Source: Gemmata palustris (lineage in GTDB: Bacteria > Planctomycetota > Planctomycetia > Gemmatales > Gemmataceae). Taken from it: a stretch of 64,000 nt of DNA. Under the pieces are notes generated by a model. That model saw nothing but the letters and a program-made list of their open reading frames with translations, did not search any database and was not told where the DNA came from. Shown piece by piece: positions 43,145 through 53,085 of the stretch. The stretch is taken from NCBI RefSeq assembly GCF_017939745.1, contig NZ_JAGKQQ010000001.1:5766001-5830000 (forward strand). Direction: 5' to 3'. Made by a program: the position numbers and the translations under genes. Every line of letters starts with the position of its first letter. Position 1 is the first letter of the stretch.

Positions 43145-45799
43145 TCAAACCATTTTGGCCGGACTCGAAGGGGCGACCGGCGCGGCGATCACCAAAAGCT
43201 CGCTGACTTCGGACGGGGTCTCGGCGGCCAGGAGCTTGCGCCGCTTCTCGGGGTCGCCCGCGACCCGGGCGACCTGACCGAGCAGTAACAAGTGGAGGTT
43301 CGGTTGCTCGGCGGGCGTGACGAGCAGGAAGATCAGGTGGACGAGGTCCGGGGACTGCTGGTCGAACGCGACGCCGGCCGCGGACCGGCCGAACACGACC
43401 AGCGGGTTCGCGAGGTCGGGGCACCGCGCGTGCGGGATCGCGACGCCGAGCCCGAGGTTCGTTGGCAGCTCGCGCTCGCGCGCGATGGCCAGGGCCGCGA
43501 CGTCGGCACCGGCCGGCAGGTAACCCGCGGGGATCCGGGCCGACATTTCGGCGATCGCCTCCTCGGGCGTCCGGCCCGAGAGGTTCAGCAGGTCGCGGTC
43601 CGTCACCACCAGGTCGTGTAAGACGAGTTGCTGGTGGCGCGGGTACTCGTCCTCGATCCGGCCGACGACCTGTTCGAGGAGGTCCTCGATGGTGACGATA
43701 CCCACGGGGCTCTCGTGGTCTCGGACCAGACCCAAAGTGGCGCCCTCCCGCTGGAAGTAGACCAGCGTCGATTCGACGTCGTCATCGGGCCGAACCGTTC
43801 CCAGCGGCCGGATCAGGGCGGTCCACGAGCCGCCCGAGTGGAGCCCGATCAGGTCCTTCGCCAGCAGGTAGCCGACGGGCAGCCCGGTCTCGGCCGACAC
43901 CACCGGCCACCGCGAGAACCGCTGCAGCCCGACCTGCCGCCGGACCTCGTCCAGGGTGGCCGCGGTCGACAGGCGCCGGACCCGGGTCCAGGGGACCATG
44001 ATCTTGCGCACCGGGCGCGCGCGGAGGCTCGACACGTTGTCGAGAATGAGCCGCGTGCGGATGTCGCGGACGGCGGTCTCGATCGACTCCCGGCCGGCCC
44101 CGGTGTCCGAGAGCACGAGCCGGGCGAGGGCCACCGCGGCCTCGGCCTCCTCGAAGATCGCGGCCGTCACGCCGGCCTGTTCCAGTTCCTCCCGCTCGCG
44201 CAGGTAGTGCGCCCGCACGAACGTCTTCAGTTTGGGGTTCAGGTTCCGGGCCGCGGCGACGATCGCGGCCCGGGCCGAGGCGTGCGGGAGCGTTAGCACC
44301 AAGTGCGACGCGCGGGCCACACCGGCGCCCTCCAAAATGGACTCCCGGGACGCATCGCCGAAAACGGCCGTTTGCCCCAGGCGCCGCAGCTCGGCCACGG
44401 TATCCAGGTTCGTGTCGATCACGACCGTGGTCAGCCCCGCGTCGCGGAGCAGGCGGTCGACCGTCCGACCGACCGGCCCGAACCCGACGACCACGGCCAG
44501 CCGGGTGCCCCGGGTCGCGTGGGTCGCCATCTGTTCAGCGACCTCGGTATTGGCTCGGGTAACGCTCCGTTCGGCCCGGCTGTTGAGTAAGGCCCAGAGG
44601 CGGGGGCGCCGCCGCAGCCACCGCTCGATGCGGTCCAGGGAGCGGAACAGGATCGGGTTGACGGTAATCGAGAGGATCGCCGCGCCGACGAGGACGTTGT
44701 GCCCGTCCTCGGGCATCAGCCCGTGCTTGTGGGCCAGTTCGGAGAGGATGAACGAGAACTCGCCGATCTGCGCGAGCCCCAGCGCCACCGTCAGTGCGGT
44801 GCGCGAGGAGTGCCCGAGCACCGCGACGACGAGTACGGCGACGAGCGGCTTGACGAGCAGGATGACGCCCAGTGCGGCGAGCATCATCAGGGGCTCGCGG
44901 AGCAGGAACGTGGGGTCGAAGAGCATGCCCACGGAAACGAAGAACAGGACCGCGAAGGCGTCGCGGAGCGGGAGCGCGTCGGCCGCGGCCTGGTGGCTGA
45001 CCGGGGACCGGGCGACCATCATCCCGGCGAGGAACGCGCCCAGGGCCATCGACGCCCCGAAGAGCACGAACGACCCGGCCGCGAGCGCGACGGAGAAGAC
45101 CATGATCGTCAGTGTGAACAGCTCGCGGGACCGGAGCCGGGCGACCTGCGTGAGGGCCCACGGGACGACCCGCGACCCCGCGAACATCACGACCGCGACG
45201 AGCGCGCCCAGTTTGAGCAGGGCGACCGCGACGGCGACCAGTGGGTCCGTCCCGGTGCCACTTTCCGGGACCGGCGCGGCGGGGCGCCCCAGGACGGGAA
45301 TCATGACCAAAACGACCACGGTCAGCACGTCTTGCACGAGCGACCACCCCACTGCGGTGTGCCCGGCCGGTGAGGTCAGCACGTCGGCGTCCATCAGCAC
45401 GCGCATCATCACGACCGTGCTCGCGACGGACATAGCCACGCCGATCACGATCCCGGTCCGCGTCTCCATTCCGAACCCGACGAACAGGGCCGCGCCGACC
45501 GCGGTCGCGGCGAGGCACTGTACCACCGCGCCGGGGACGGCGATGGCACGGACGGCGATCAGATCCTCGACGTGGAAGTGGAGGCCGACACCGAACATGA
45601 GCAGGATGACCCCGACCTCGGCCAGTTGGTGGGCCAAGTTCAGATCGCCCTGGAACCCGGGCGTGTGCGGCCCGATCAGCACCCCGGCCAGCAGGTACCC
45701 GACGATGGGCGAGAGCCGGAGCCACTGGGTCAGTAGCCCCAGCACCCAGGCCGCGGTGAATCCCGCGGCGATGGTCGCGATGAGGGGAAATTCGTCCAT
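43145..45799 (-). CDS. CPA2 antiporter-RCK-CBS-EIIA fusion protein
   Basis: An 884-residue protein starting at ATG 45799. About 1-390: Na+/H+ or K+/H+ exchanger core (LSPIVGYLLAGVLIGPH.., GWSLVQDVLTV, LAQIGEFSFILSEL). About 430-550: RCK/TrkA-N NAD-binding domain (VVVGFGPVGRTVDRLL, VIDTNLDTVAELRRLG). About 590-720: CBS-pair (KIMVPWTRVRRLSTAATLDEV, SPVGIVTIEDLLEQVVGRIEDEYP). About 725-880: PTS EIIA-type domain with the phosphorylatable His at about 788 (LGVAIPHARCPD). The four-part combination would allow ion efflux to be tuned by nucleotides and phosphorylation. Confidence 0.88.
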   Translation of the reverse strand: MDEFPLIATIAAGFTAAWVLGLLTQWLRLSPIVGYLLAGVLIGPHTPGFQGDLNLAHQLAEVGVILLMFGVGLHFHVEDLIAVRAIAVPGAVVQCLAATAVGAALFVGFGMETRTGIVIGVAMSVASTVVMMRVLMDADVLTSPAGHTAVGWSLVQDVLTVVVLVMIPVLGRPAAPVPESGTGTDPLVAVAVALLKLGALVAVVMFAGSRVVPWALTQVARLRSRELFTLTIMVFSVALAAGSFVLFGASMALGAFLAGMMVARSPVSHQAAADALPLRDAFAVLFFVSVGMLFDPTFLLREPLMMLAALGVILLVKPLVAVLVVAVLGHSSRTALTVALGLAQIGEFSFILSELAHKHGLMPEDGHNVLVGAAILSITVNPILFRSLDRIERWLRRRPRLWALLNSRAERSVTRANTEVAEQMATHATRGTRLAVVVGFGPVGRTVDRLLRDAGLTTVVIDTNLDTVAELRRLGQTAVFGDASRESILEGAGVARASHLVLTLPHASARAAIVAAARNLNPKLKTFVRAHYLREREELEQAGVTAAIFEEAEAAVALARLVLSDTGAGRESIETAVRDIRTRLILDNVSSLRARPVRKIMVPWTRVRRLSTAATLDEVRRQVGLQRFSRWPVVSAETGLPVGYLLAKDLIGLHSGGSWTALIRPLGTVRPDDDVESTLVYFQREGATLGLVRDHESPVGIVTIEDLLEQVVGRIEDEYPRHQQLVLHDLVVTDRDLLNLSGRTPEEAIAEMSARIPAGYLPAGADVAALAIARERELPTNLGLGVAIPHARCPDLANPLVVFGRSAAGVAFDQQSPDLVHLIFLLVTPAEQPNLHLLLLGQVARVAGDPEKRRKLLAAETPSEVSELLVIAAPVAPSSPAKMV

Positions 45800-46389
45800 G
45801 CGTCGTCGTTCCTGGTTGCGAAGCCGTACCGTCGGGGAGTCGCCGTGAGAACCCGCGGGCGCCCGGCGCGAGCGCCCCCACCCGGTACACGATACGAGTG
45901 CGGGGTGACTCACCAAATATCTCCCCGGCCCGGGCACCGGCGGTGGCGCTCGGCCCCACAGGTGAAGACGGACGGGCGGGCCCGGTAGTTGACCGCAAGA
46001 TCGTCGCCCTTCGCAGCACCCTGCGAGAACAACTGATCGGCTGGGTTCCGAGTTTGAGATCCGTGCGGTCGGGGACGATCGACCGGACGGCATTTGAGCC
46101 GGGGACGTGACGCGGCGCAGAATGCTGAGCCGGGCGCGAACCGGTTGCGCGCCGCCCGCAATCTCACCCAAAACGGCTCGCTCACCTATGATGGATGTTT
46201 CCGACCCGCACTCGGGAGCGGATCGACCGTCCCCACGAGCGGGCGCCATACGACCCTCTCCAAGGGCCGGATATCCGGCCCGGCCCACCAGCTACGTCCC
46301 GGGGGCGGTCCGGTTCTCCGCGAGCCGGGCGCCCCGAACTGGGTCGCGCGGCCCGGACCCGAACCCGGACCCCACAGGAGAGCCCGGCG
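45800..46389. other. Divergent intergenic region
   Basis: 590 bp between the antiporter and the large membrane protein gene, with no supported gene. It must contain promoters for both but I see no clear sigma-70 boxes, consistent with GC-rich planctomycete promoters. Confidence 0.4.
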
Positions 46390-49300
46390 ATGAGATTTGA
46401 AGAACTCGGCCGGATCCTGCGCGACCTCGACCCGGCCGCCGTCCTCGTCGACCAACCCGTCCTCGCCCGGGTCGTCCAGCAGGTGACCGGGCTCACCTGG
46501 GCGGTCTGGCGCGTGCCCCACAGCCACTGTTTCGTGGTCGACCGGTTCACCCTGTTCAAGCACGCCGACCCGGAGGAGCTCTACCTCCCCTCGGACCACT
46601 CGCTGCCCCAGCACGTCCTCCTGCTCGAGCGCCCGTCCCCCGAAGCGCTCTCCGGGAACCGCGACGACCTGCTCGGTCGGTACTGGCGGCTCCTGTTCCA
46701 TGCGTCCGTCCACCGGGAACTCGGGCAGCGGCTGGAGGGCCTCACCCCGGCCGGGCTCCGGGAGCGGATCGAGGCGATCGGGCCGGCCGAGTTCGAGGAG
46801 GTCCGGAACGTCCTTCAACAGGACGGGCAGCTCGCCCCGACCGCCGACGACCGGGCCGCGTATTTCGAGTTCGCGGCGCACTTCTTGGAGCTCCGGTTCT
46901 TCAACCCGGCCCTGATTCCGGTGTGCTTCCCGGGGCTGTCGGCGGCCCCGGTGGCGGCGGCCCTGGCCGGGGACGTGGACGGACTCGGACTGTTCCTCCA
47001 GACCCGCCCGCCGGGTGCCCCGGACCCGGCCCCGCGGACCGACGACCAGTCGGACGAGTCCCACGACTTCTACCACAAACTCACGCGACAGGCCCGGCGC
47101 GCCGGCGCGGGCGGCGACACGGTCGCGGCGGCGATCCTCCACACCCGTGCCGCCCGGGTCGCCCCGGTGGCCCTCACGGTCCCGGCACAAGAGGCCGCGC
47201 GCGCGGACATCCACGCCCTGGTCGCGCGCCTCGGCCGGGCCCTCGAGCCGACCGAAACCGAGGCCGAGAGCTGGCGCCGGGTGCTGCCGACCCTCCTCGA
47301 CAAGGCCGACCAGGGCACCCGGCCGGTCGAGGCCGCGATCCTGTACGACCTCCAGCGGGCCTGCCGCGACCACGAGGACGTGATCTACGCTCTGGACGCG
47401 GCCGAGTGGCTGATGTCCGCGGGGAAGCGCCCGGTCCGCCGGCCCCTGGACAGCGAGCGGTTCGTCCGCGTCCCGGCGCAGCTCCGCAAGGCCACCCACC
47501 GGCTGACCGCGGCCCGCCTCAGCGACGCGGACCGGCAGGCCCTCGCGGCCCTGTTGCGCGGGGCCCTCGACCGCGCCGAGGCCCGGCTCCGCCAGCGGTT
47601 CCGCCCGGTCCTGACCGACGCGCTCCACGACGCCGGGCTGCAGCCCGCGGCGCTGCCCGAACGGGCGGCCCTCGAGAAGGCGGTCGAAGAGCTGCTCGAC
47701 CGCATCTCGTCGGCCGGGTTCCTCCGGTTCGCCGACGTCCGGGACGCGCTCGCGCGCGGGCAGATGAAGCTCCCGGACCTGAGCGGCGCGCCAGAGTACC
47801 TGGGCGCCGACCCCCTGCTGCGGCTGGACAAGCGCCTGGCCGCCCAGATGGACGGGGTGTACCGGCGGGGCGAATCGTACACCCGGCTACTGGAGGGCGC
47901 GACGGCGATCGCGTTCGGCACCCGGTCCGGGCGCTGGGCGGTCACGAACGTCGCGGTCCCGTTCCTCGGGGCGTTCCTGCTGGCCGAATTCGTTTGGATG
48001 CTCGTGTTCGACCGGCGCGCGGCCGGGGCGCTCGCGGACGGGGAACCCGAGCCGTCGTTCTTCGGCGGGTGGAACGCGGAGTGGTGGTTCCACCTCGGGT
48101 GGGTACTACTGGGGGCGTTTTTCTTGACGGCCGTCCGCTCGGCCGCGGTCCGGGCGGCCGTGTCGTCGACCCTGCGGGCGGGGTACCGGGGCGCCCGGTT
48201 CGTGTGCTGGGACCTGCCGATGCGCGTGTGGAACACCCCGTGGGCGCGGGCGCTCGTCGCCAGTGCCGGGGTGCAGACCCTGCTGAACCTCGGCCTCAAG
48301 CCGCTGGCCCTCAGTGGGGTTCTCTGGATCGCGTTCCGGCAGCAGTTGTGGGACGGCGGGTGGGCGGCCCGGGGCGTCACGTTCGCGGCCGCCGTATTCG
48401 CGGTGAACAGTCGGCCGGGGCGGGCGGTCGAACAACTGTTGCTGGCCGCCGCCCGCGAGGTTCTGGAGCTGCTCGGGTCCGTCCCGGCCATTCTGGAGTG
48501 GGTGAACGACCTGTTCCGGGACCTGCTGTACGCCCTCGAGTGGGCGCTCGCCCGGGCCGAAGACTGGCTCCGGCTCCGCGGGCGCGGGGGGGCGTTCTCG
48601 GTTACCGTGCGGGTGCTCGCCGGGCTGATCTGGATGCCGTTCGCGTTCCTGGTGCGGTTCTACACGGTCGTCCTGATCGAGCCCATGATTAACCCGCTGA
48701 AGCTCCCGCTCACGCTGTTGTGCGCGAAGTTCGTCTACCCGCTCCTCCTGCTGTCGCCCCAGATCCTGGTGCGGGACCCGGGCTCCCCCCTCGGGTACGG
48801 TTCGCCGCTGGTCGCGCCGCTCGCCCCGTACCTCGGCGAGGCGCTGGCGTTCCTGTTGGTAATGGGCACCCTGTGGCTGCTGCCGGACGCGCTCACCTAC
48901 TTGGTCTGGGAGATGCGGGAGAACTGGCGCCTGTTCCGTGCGAACCGGCCCGCGGCCCTAAGAGCGGCCGCGGTCGGGCCGCACGGGGAGACGGTGAAGG
49001 GATTGGTCCACCGCGGGTTCCACTCCGGGACGCTGCCCCGGCTGTACGCCCGGCTCCGGGGCGCCGAGCGGGAGGCCGCCCGGACGGACAACTGGCGGGA
49101 CGCCCGGACGCACCGCCAGGCCCTCCGGGAGCTGGAGGAGGCGGTCCGCCGGTTCGTCACGCGCGAGCTGGTCGCGGTTCTCAATCCCGGCCCCGGGAGC
49201 GCGGGGTGGGGCGGCCCGGCCCTGAAGGTCGGGGACATTCACCTGAGTACGAATCGCATCCGGCTCGAGTTGATCGCCGGGGGAGCTGGCGAACCCGCCT

Positions 49301-49929
49301 GGCTCGAGTGGGAGGACCGGTCCGGTTGGCTGGTCGCGGGGTGGGTCGGGGCCGGGTTCCTGACCGATCTCGCTCCCGGTCCGGCCCGGGAGCTCGAGAA
49401 CGCCCTGGTCTACCTGCACCGCCGGGCCGGGGTCGATTTGATCCGCGAACAGGTGCGGATCGTGCTACCACCGACGGCTCACTTCGATGTGGCCCCGAAC
49501 GGCCTGCTGGTGTGGTACGGGTCGCGCGAGGCGTCCCCGCCGGTGCTCTACGACCTGTTCGATCCGGGGGCCGAGTTGCGGCCGCTCACCCCGGCGGGCC
49601 GGCGCCTGGTTCTCGGTCCAACGTTGGAAACCCGTCGGTTAGTGTTCGGCAGAGTTGAACTGACGTGGGCCGAGTGGGTGAGCGTTTGGACCACCCACCC
49701 GGATCCCGCACCCGCCGCGACGGACCGGCCCACCCGTCCGAGATTCGGCCCGGCGGACGTCGCTCTGAGTCTGCTGCCGCAGGGGGCGCCCGCAGTACCT
49801 TCCGACGCGGAGCCCGCCCGCGCGCTCCCGTCACCCGCGCCCGAGGTTCTGCGAGAAGACTCACCCGCGCGGCCGGATCGGTATCCCGAAGGAGCGGGGC
49901 GCGAAGCTGAAAAAGGATCTGGCGAGTGA
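46390..49929 (+). CDS. Large membrane protein of unknown function
   Basis: A 1,179-residue protein. ATG 46390 follows AGGAGAG; upstream codons in the same frame are Arg/Pro-rich noise. About 1-500 is soluble and Arg/Leu/Glu-rich with no known motif (HASVHRELGQRLEGL, FYHKLTRQARRAGAGGD). About 515-860 holds six to eight hydrophobic segments (WAVTNVAVPFLGAFLLAEF, WWFHLGWVLLGAFFL, IWMPFAFLVRFYTVVLIEP, LALAFLLVMGTLWLLPD-like). The rest is cytosolic or periplasmic with beta-rich content (GDIHLSTNRIRLELIAG). No family recognised; the shape suggests a lineage-specific surface or transport protein. Confidence 0.75.
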   Translation: MRFEELGRILRDLDPAAVLVDQPVLARVVQQVTGLTWAVWRVPHSHCFVVDRFTLFKHADPEELYLPSDHSLPQHVLLLERPSPEALSGNRDDLLGRYWRLLFHASVHRELGQRLEGLTPAGLRERIEAIGPAEFEEVRNVLQQDGQLAPTADDRAAYFEFAAHFLELRFFNPALIPVCFPGLSAAPVAAALAGDVDGLGLFLQTRPPGAPDPAPRTDDQSDESHDFYHKLTRQARRAGAGGDTVAAAILHTRAARVAPVALTVPAQEAARADIHALVARLGRALEPTETEAESWRRVLPTLLDKADQGTRPVEAAILYDLQRACRDHEDVIYALDAAEWLMSAGKRPVRRPLDSERFVRVPAQLRKATHRLTAARLSDADRQALAALLRGALDRAEARLRQRFRPVLTDALHDAGLQPAALPERAALEKAVEELLDRISSAGFLRFADVRDALARGQMKLPDLSGAPEYLGADPLLRLDKRLAAQMDGVYRRGESYTRLLEGATAIAFGTRSGRWAVTNVAVPFLGAFLLAEFVWMLVFDRRAAGALADGEPEPSFFGGWNAEWWFHLGWVLLGAFFLTAVRSAAVRAAVSSTLRAGYRGARFVCWDLPMRVWNTPWARALVASAGVQTLLNLGLKPLALSGVLWIAFRQQLWDGGWAARGVTFAAAVFAVNSRPGRAVEQLLLAAAREVLELLGSVPAILEWVNDLFRDLLYALEWALARAEDWLRLRGRGGAFSVTVRVLAGLIWMPFAFLVRFYTVVLIEPMINPLKLPLTLLCAKFVYPLLLLSPQILVRDPGSPLGYGSPLVAPLAPYLGEALAFLLVMGTLWLLPDALTYLVWEMRENWRLFRANRPAALRAAAVGPHGETVKGLVHRGFHSGTLPRLYARLRGAEREAARTDNWRDARTHRQALRELEEAVRRFVTRELVAVLNPGPGSAGWGGPALKVGDIHLSTNRIRLELIAGGAGEPAWLEWEDRSGWLVAGWVGAGFLTDLAPGPARELENALVYLHRRAGVDLIREQVRIVLPPTAHFDVAPNGLLVWYGSREASPPVLYDLFDPGAELRPLTPAGRRLVLGPTLETRRLVFGRVELTWAEWVSVWTTHPDPAPAATDRPTRPRFGPADVALSLLPQGAPAVPSDAEPARALPSPAPEVLREDSPARPDRYPEGAGREAEKGSGE

Positions 49930-50141
49930 GCGGAAGTGGGGCGCGAAGCTTCTGGAAGCGGCACAAGACCCGCAGCAACGTTCAAAAGACTTGCGCCCCG
50001 AATCCCGACGCCGTTCTTTCCCAACTCGGGACCGGCGCGTCGCTCTTCAAACTCGTGGGTACGGTGTCGATCGCCGTACCGGTTGAGCCGTGACCGGATT
50101 GACATCAACAACGATACGGGATGGCGACCTACTAACAGGCA

Positions 50142-50183
50142 AACGCAAACGCCGCAAGGTATTACCCTTGCGGCGTTTGCGTT
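50142..50183 (-). terminator. Strong terminator downstream of the tRNA fragment
   Basis: An 18-bp perfect stem: AACGCAAACGCCGCAAGG (50142-50159) and CCTTGCGGCGTTTGCGTT (50166-50183), loop TATTAC. It lies directly after the tRNA 3' end on the minus strand, as expected for a host tRNA terminator. Confidence 0.85.
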
Positions 50184-50186
50184 CAG

Positions 50187-50228
<42 letters not shown>

Positions 50229-50395
50229 CCGGATACTCGCTACCACGCCCTCTCGGCGTAACCTGGCTTGGGTGTTTGGTTTAGATCGCGTCACAGGCAT
50301 TCAGAAGACGCCGCGACTTCCCACATTTTATCCTGTTTTGGTACGGAATGCGATGCTTTCTGTACCGGATTCTGTACCCGCCGCGCACATCAACT

Positions 50396-51157
50396 TCACT
50401 GCGGTGGAGGTGGTGGAGCCTCTACCATCGGTAAATCTCGGGTTCTCAATCGCCTCTCAAGCTCTGCCTCATAGGGTGCGACCTTCCCTTGTAGGACCTC
50501 AAGATTTTTCTCGATTTTCTCTAGCTGGCCGTCTTGAGTAAATTCTTTTCCAGCAGCTACGTGAGAGCTCTTGGCCGCTCGAAGCTGCTCTGCCTCGCCG
50601 TCTAATTTCTTAATGTCCGCCCTTCCTTGAGCGACTAACCACTCCAAATCAGTATCTGATGGCCACGCGTGATCATCGAAACCCATCTCCGCGAACGCAC
50701 TGAAGATACGGGTATGTAATGCCCTCTGAAAATCGGCGCTGAGTGCCGCAATTCGGTGCCCATCAACAAACTGTTGACGGGCATCTGCTCGTGTCGGAAT
50801 TTCGATCGTGTGAAACGAGTCGAGGCGTGCGCAAAATCTGCCTGATTCGCCGGGGAGTTGCCCTAAATAAAACTGGTCAGGAGACCCGTCGCCGTCCCTC
50901 TGGACCGTCATGAAATCTATGACTTTTTCAAAGGTGTTCACCGAGTGCGGCACACCCTCTGAGTATTCTTTCACGCCGACAACGATGATTTGTGGTTTGT
51001 GTGCAAGAACGCACGGACGAGAAACGACGAGGCAAAACTTGAATTTGGTAGCAGCGGCCTCAGTGCCGTTCGCTCGGGTTAGGAACAGCGTGACGCCACG
51101 CAAAATATCCCCTTGTGAAAGGGGATATCCCAACACGGGCGACTCAACGATCGGCAT
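50396..51157 (-). CDS. Unknown protein C of a three-gene operon
   Basis: A 253-residue soluble protein starting at ATG 51157, overlapping the preceding gene by 14 bp. Early motif SPVLGYPLSQGDILRGVTLFL, then beta-rich (KFCLVVSRPCVLAHKPQIIVVGVKEY). The C-terminal 90 residues are charged and helical, likely a coiled coil (EAEQLRAAKSSH, EKIEKNLEVLQGKVAP), ending in six prolines. No family recognised. Last gene of the unit beside the attachment site. Confidence 0.65.
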   Translation of the reverse strand: MPIVESPVLGYPLSQGDILRGVTLFLTRANGTEAAATKFKFCLVVSRPCVLAHKPQIIVVGVKEYSEGVPHSVNTFEKVIDFMTVQRDGDGSPDQFYLGQLPGESGRFCARLDSFHTIEIPTRADARQQFVDGHRIAALSADFQRALHTRIFSAFAEMGFDDHAWPSDTDLEWLVAQGRADIKKLDGEAEQLRAAKSSHVAAGKEFTQDGQLEKIEKNLEVLQGKVAPYEAELERRLRTRDLPMVEAPPPPPQ

Positions 51158-51821
51158 GGTTGGATTCGCTGTACCGCTTGAAGGCCGCGCGGACTTCGTA
51201 CCCTTCTGGCGTCCATCCAAATTCGGTAGGCTCAGGGAAGTCGGCGACCGGATACGATTCGACTTCCGAAGTCATATTCGTGCTTTCCGTCTCCAGCAAG
51301 GGCGCGGTTGCCGCTAACGGCCCTACGCCTTCACAGGTATTGGGCACGACTGGCACAGGCAGACAGTTGGGCGAAGGCAGTACCAAAGCATTTCGTGGTG
51401 CCGGGAGCGAGAGACGGCCACTCCCGTGCCCCGTGCTAATCTGGCAGCATGCCTCGACAGCTGCAAGCGACCCGCAGCCACCCTTCGCCGTCATCTCTTG
51501 CAGCGCTCCCCACAGGCCGTTGGCCGCATCATGGAACGCAGTGAAAGAGGTGAGCATCAGTTGACGAACTTCATCGTCAGTGAGCTCAAGAGACTTGGCC
51601 TTAGTTCTGAGCAACTGGAGCCCGGTCCACAAAAAATTCCGTGCATCCTCCGACGTACTCGCCATCGGATCGAAAACCCACAACCCCTGCATGCAAATCA
51701 CGTCCTGAACTGGCTCACGAGCCGGCAGATCAGGATCTCGGTGCGAAGGAGGAGAAGACCGGGTTTTGGCGGTGAGGGAAGGAGTATCCCAAGGGGTCTT
51801 GCGTTTTCTCGATTTAGTCAT
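51144..51821 (-). CDS. Unknown protein B of a three-gene operon
   Basis: A 225-residue protein with a basic start (MTKSRKRKTPWDTPSLTAKTRS) and a central helical part (ARNFLWTGLQLLRTKAKSL, TAFHDAANGLWGALQEM). It overlaps the upstream gene by 4 bp (ATGA) and the downstream one by 14 bp. No domain recognised. Confidence 0.65.
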   Translation of the reverse strand: MTKSRKRKTPWDTPSLTAKTRSSPPSHRDPDLPAREPVQDVICMQGLWVFDPMASTSEDARNFLWTGLQLLRTKAKSLELTDDEVRQLMLTSFTAFHDAANGLWGALQEMTAKGGCGSLAAVEACCQISTGHGSGRLSLPAPRNALVLPSPNCLPVPVVPNTCEGVGPLAATAPLLETESTNMTSEVESYPVADFPEPTEFGWTPEGYEVRAAFKRYSESNHADR

Positions 51822-52507
51822 GACTGATCCCCTTGAGCCACATCGCCGAGAAGTTCATTCCCGAAACGTTGCCGGATGGCGGTTAATTTTTTCTCCGTTC
51901 GACCAATGACCTCCGCCAGCAGCTTTAGCGCCGACGGAGACATGTTGAAAGTATTCAACGTCTCGTTCCCGTCTGTGTCACACTCCGTTACTCGCAGTTG
52001 CACTGTCGGTACGTATCCGACGATTTCCTCTTCCGCCCCGCTCTCGTTACGCTTGAACACCGGGCGAAGTTCGCAGACGGAGCGGAAGGACTCCGCAAGG
52101 GGAGATACAGTTTGAAGATAGCGCACTTTCAGAGCCCGTGCACGTTCAGGCTTTTGTGTGAGCATGGCCACAAGGGCTTTGCGCTTTGCATCGAGGCTCG
52201 ATAGCGCGCCCTTTTCTTCGGGGTACTGCTCCAGAAATTGACGCATGTCGTCAATGATTTCATCCGGCGGGTGCCCCTCCTCAACGACGGTGAGAAGAAA
52301 CTGGCCCACCAACGTCACCGACGAGGCCGCCTCCTGTTCCAGCCGAAGACGTTCCGCTACTTTTTGAGCGAAATTCGGCCGCCCAAGAGAGACCGATTCG
52401 CCGGTGCCGAGCAACTCATCCAGTGCCTGAATTTGACCCTCATCCAGCCGCAAAAGCGCGCGCACGTCCTTGAGCGATTGCTTAGGCAAGAAGAGGTGTC
52501 GTTGCAC
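51818..52507 (-). CDS. Unknown protein A of a three-gene operon
   Basis: A 229-residue protein beginning MQRHLFLPKQSLKDVRALLRL. Largely helical and acidic (EQEAASSVTLVGQFLLTVVEEG, QFLEQYPEEKGALSSLDAKRK), with a C-terminal part (YVPTVQLRVTECDTDGNE) of beta nature and ALKLLAEVIGRTEKKLTAIRQRF. No motif known. First gene of the overlapping set; lower local GC than the host part, consistent with acquisition. Confidence 0.65.
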   Translation of the reverse strand: MQRHLFLPKQSLKDVRALLRLDEGQIQALDELLGTGESVSLGRPNFAQKVAERLRLEQEAASSVTLVGQFLLTVVEEGHPPDEIIDDMRQFLEQYPEEKGALSSLDAKRKALVAMLTQKPERARALKVRYLQTVSPLAESFRSVCELRPVFKRNESGAEEEIVGYVPTVQLRVTECDTDGNETLNTFNMSPSALKLLAEVIGRTEKKLTAIRQRFGNELLGDVAQGDQS

Positions 52508-53085
52508 GTCGGTCTCCCTTCAGGTCCGAGCGGGCGAAAGCTCCGAGACCGGCACGGGTCGCAGCGTCATGGTACCAATCGGCGAGCGGCGGGACTACCC
52601 GCCGCACAATGTTTGCCACCCCCCCACTACCCACGACAGGTACGGTGGTGACGGCAGAAGATGCCAAATTAGCTGCTGTGCGGACAACTCGCACTGGCCG
52701 TTCTGACGGCACAGATGCCTTCCCCTCATTAGAGCGGTATCGCCATCGCTGGGTTCACAACACTCTTCCTGACGCACGAGCATCTGCTGGCCGCCACCTG
52801 CCGGGATGCGTGATGGAGAACAGGTATGCCCAAAGGGGTGTTTCCTGTCGAGATCGACTGGACGTGACAAATGGGCGTAATCGCCCGAAGCGGTCGGCAG
52901 GACTTCGGTCGCACTGCTGACACCGACAGCACGAATCCTCTTGCGCGAAACTCCGTCCTGTGCCATTCTCTGGCTCATGCGAGTGACGTTTCCCTTTCCC
53001 AACAGGCTTTTCCGTGCAGCGGGTGCTGGTCACTCGCAAAGTACACTCGTGCCCGCTGCGCCGAGGAGCATGGAAGAGAGGTGAA
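52508..53085. other. Gene-poor gap upstream of the operon
   Basis: 578 bp. Frames here lack a ribosome site or family content. It probably holds divergent promoters for the unknown operon and for the HD-domain gene. Confidence 0.4.

Noticed and set aside
46186-47628. 480-codon minus-strand frame opposite the large membrane protein gene
   Set aside because: No motif or ribosome site, while the plus-strand gene has both a ribosome site and membrane segments.
49926-50093. Small frame starting in the stop of the large membrane protein gene (GTGA)
   Set aside because: Random-looking composition and no further support.
52595-53002. 135-codon minus-strand frame upstream of the HD gene
   Set aside because: Mixed composition, no ribosome site and no similarity to any family.
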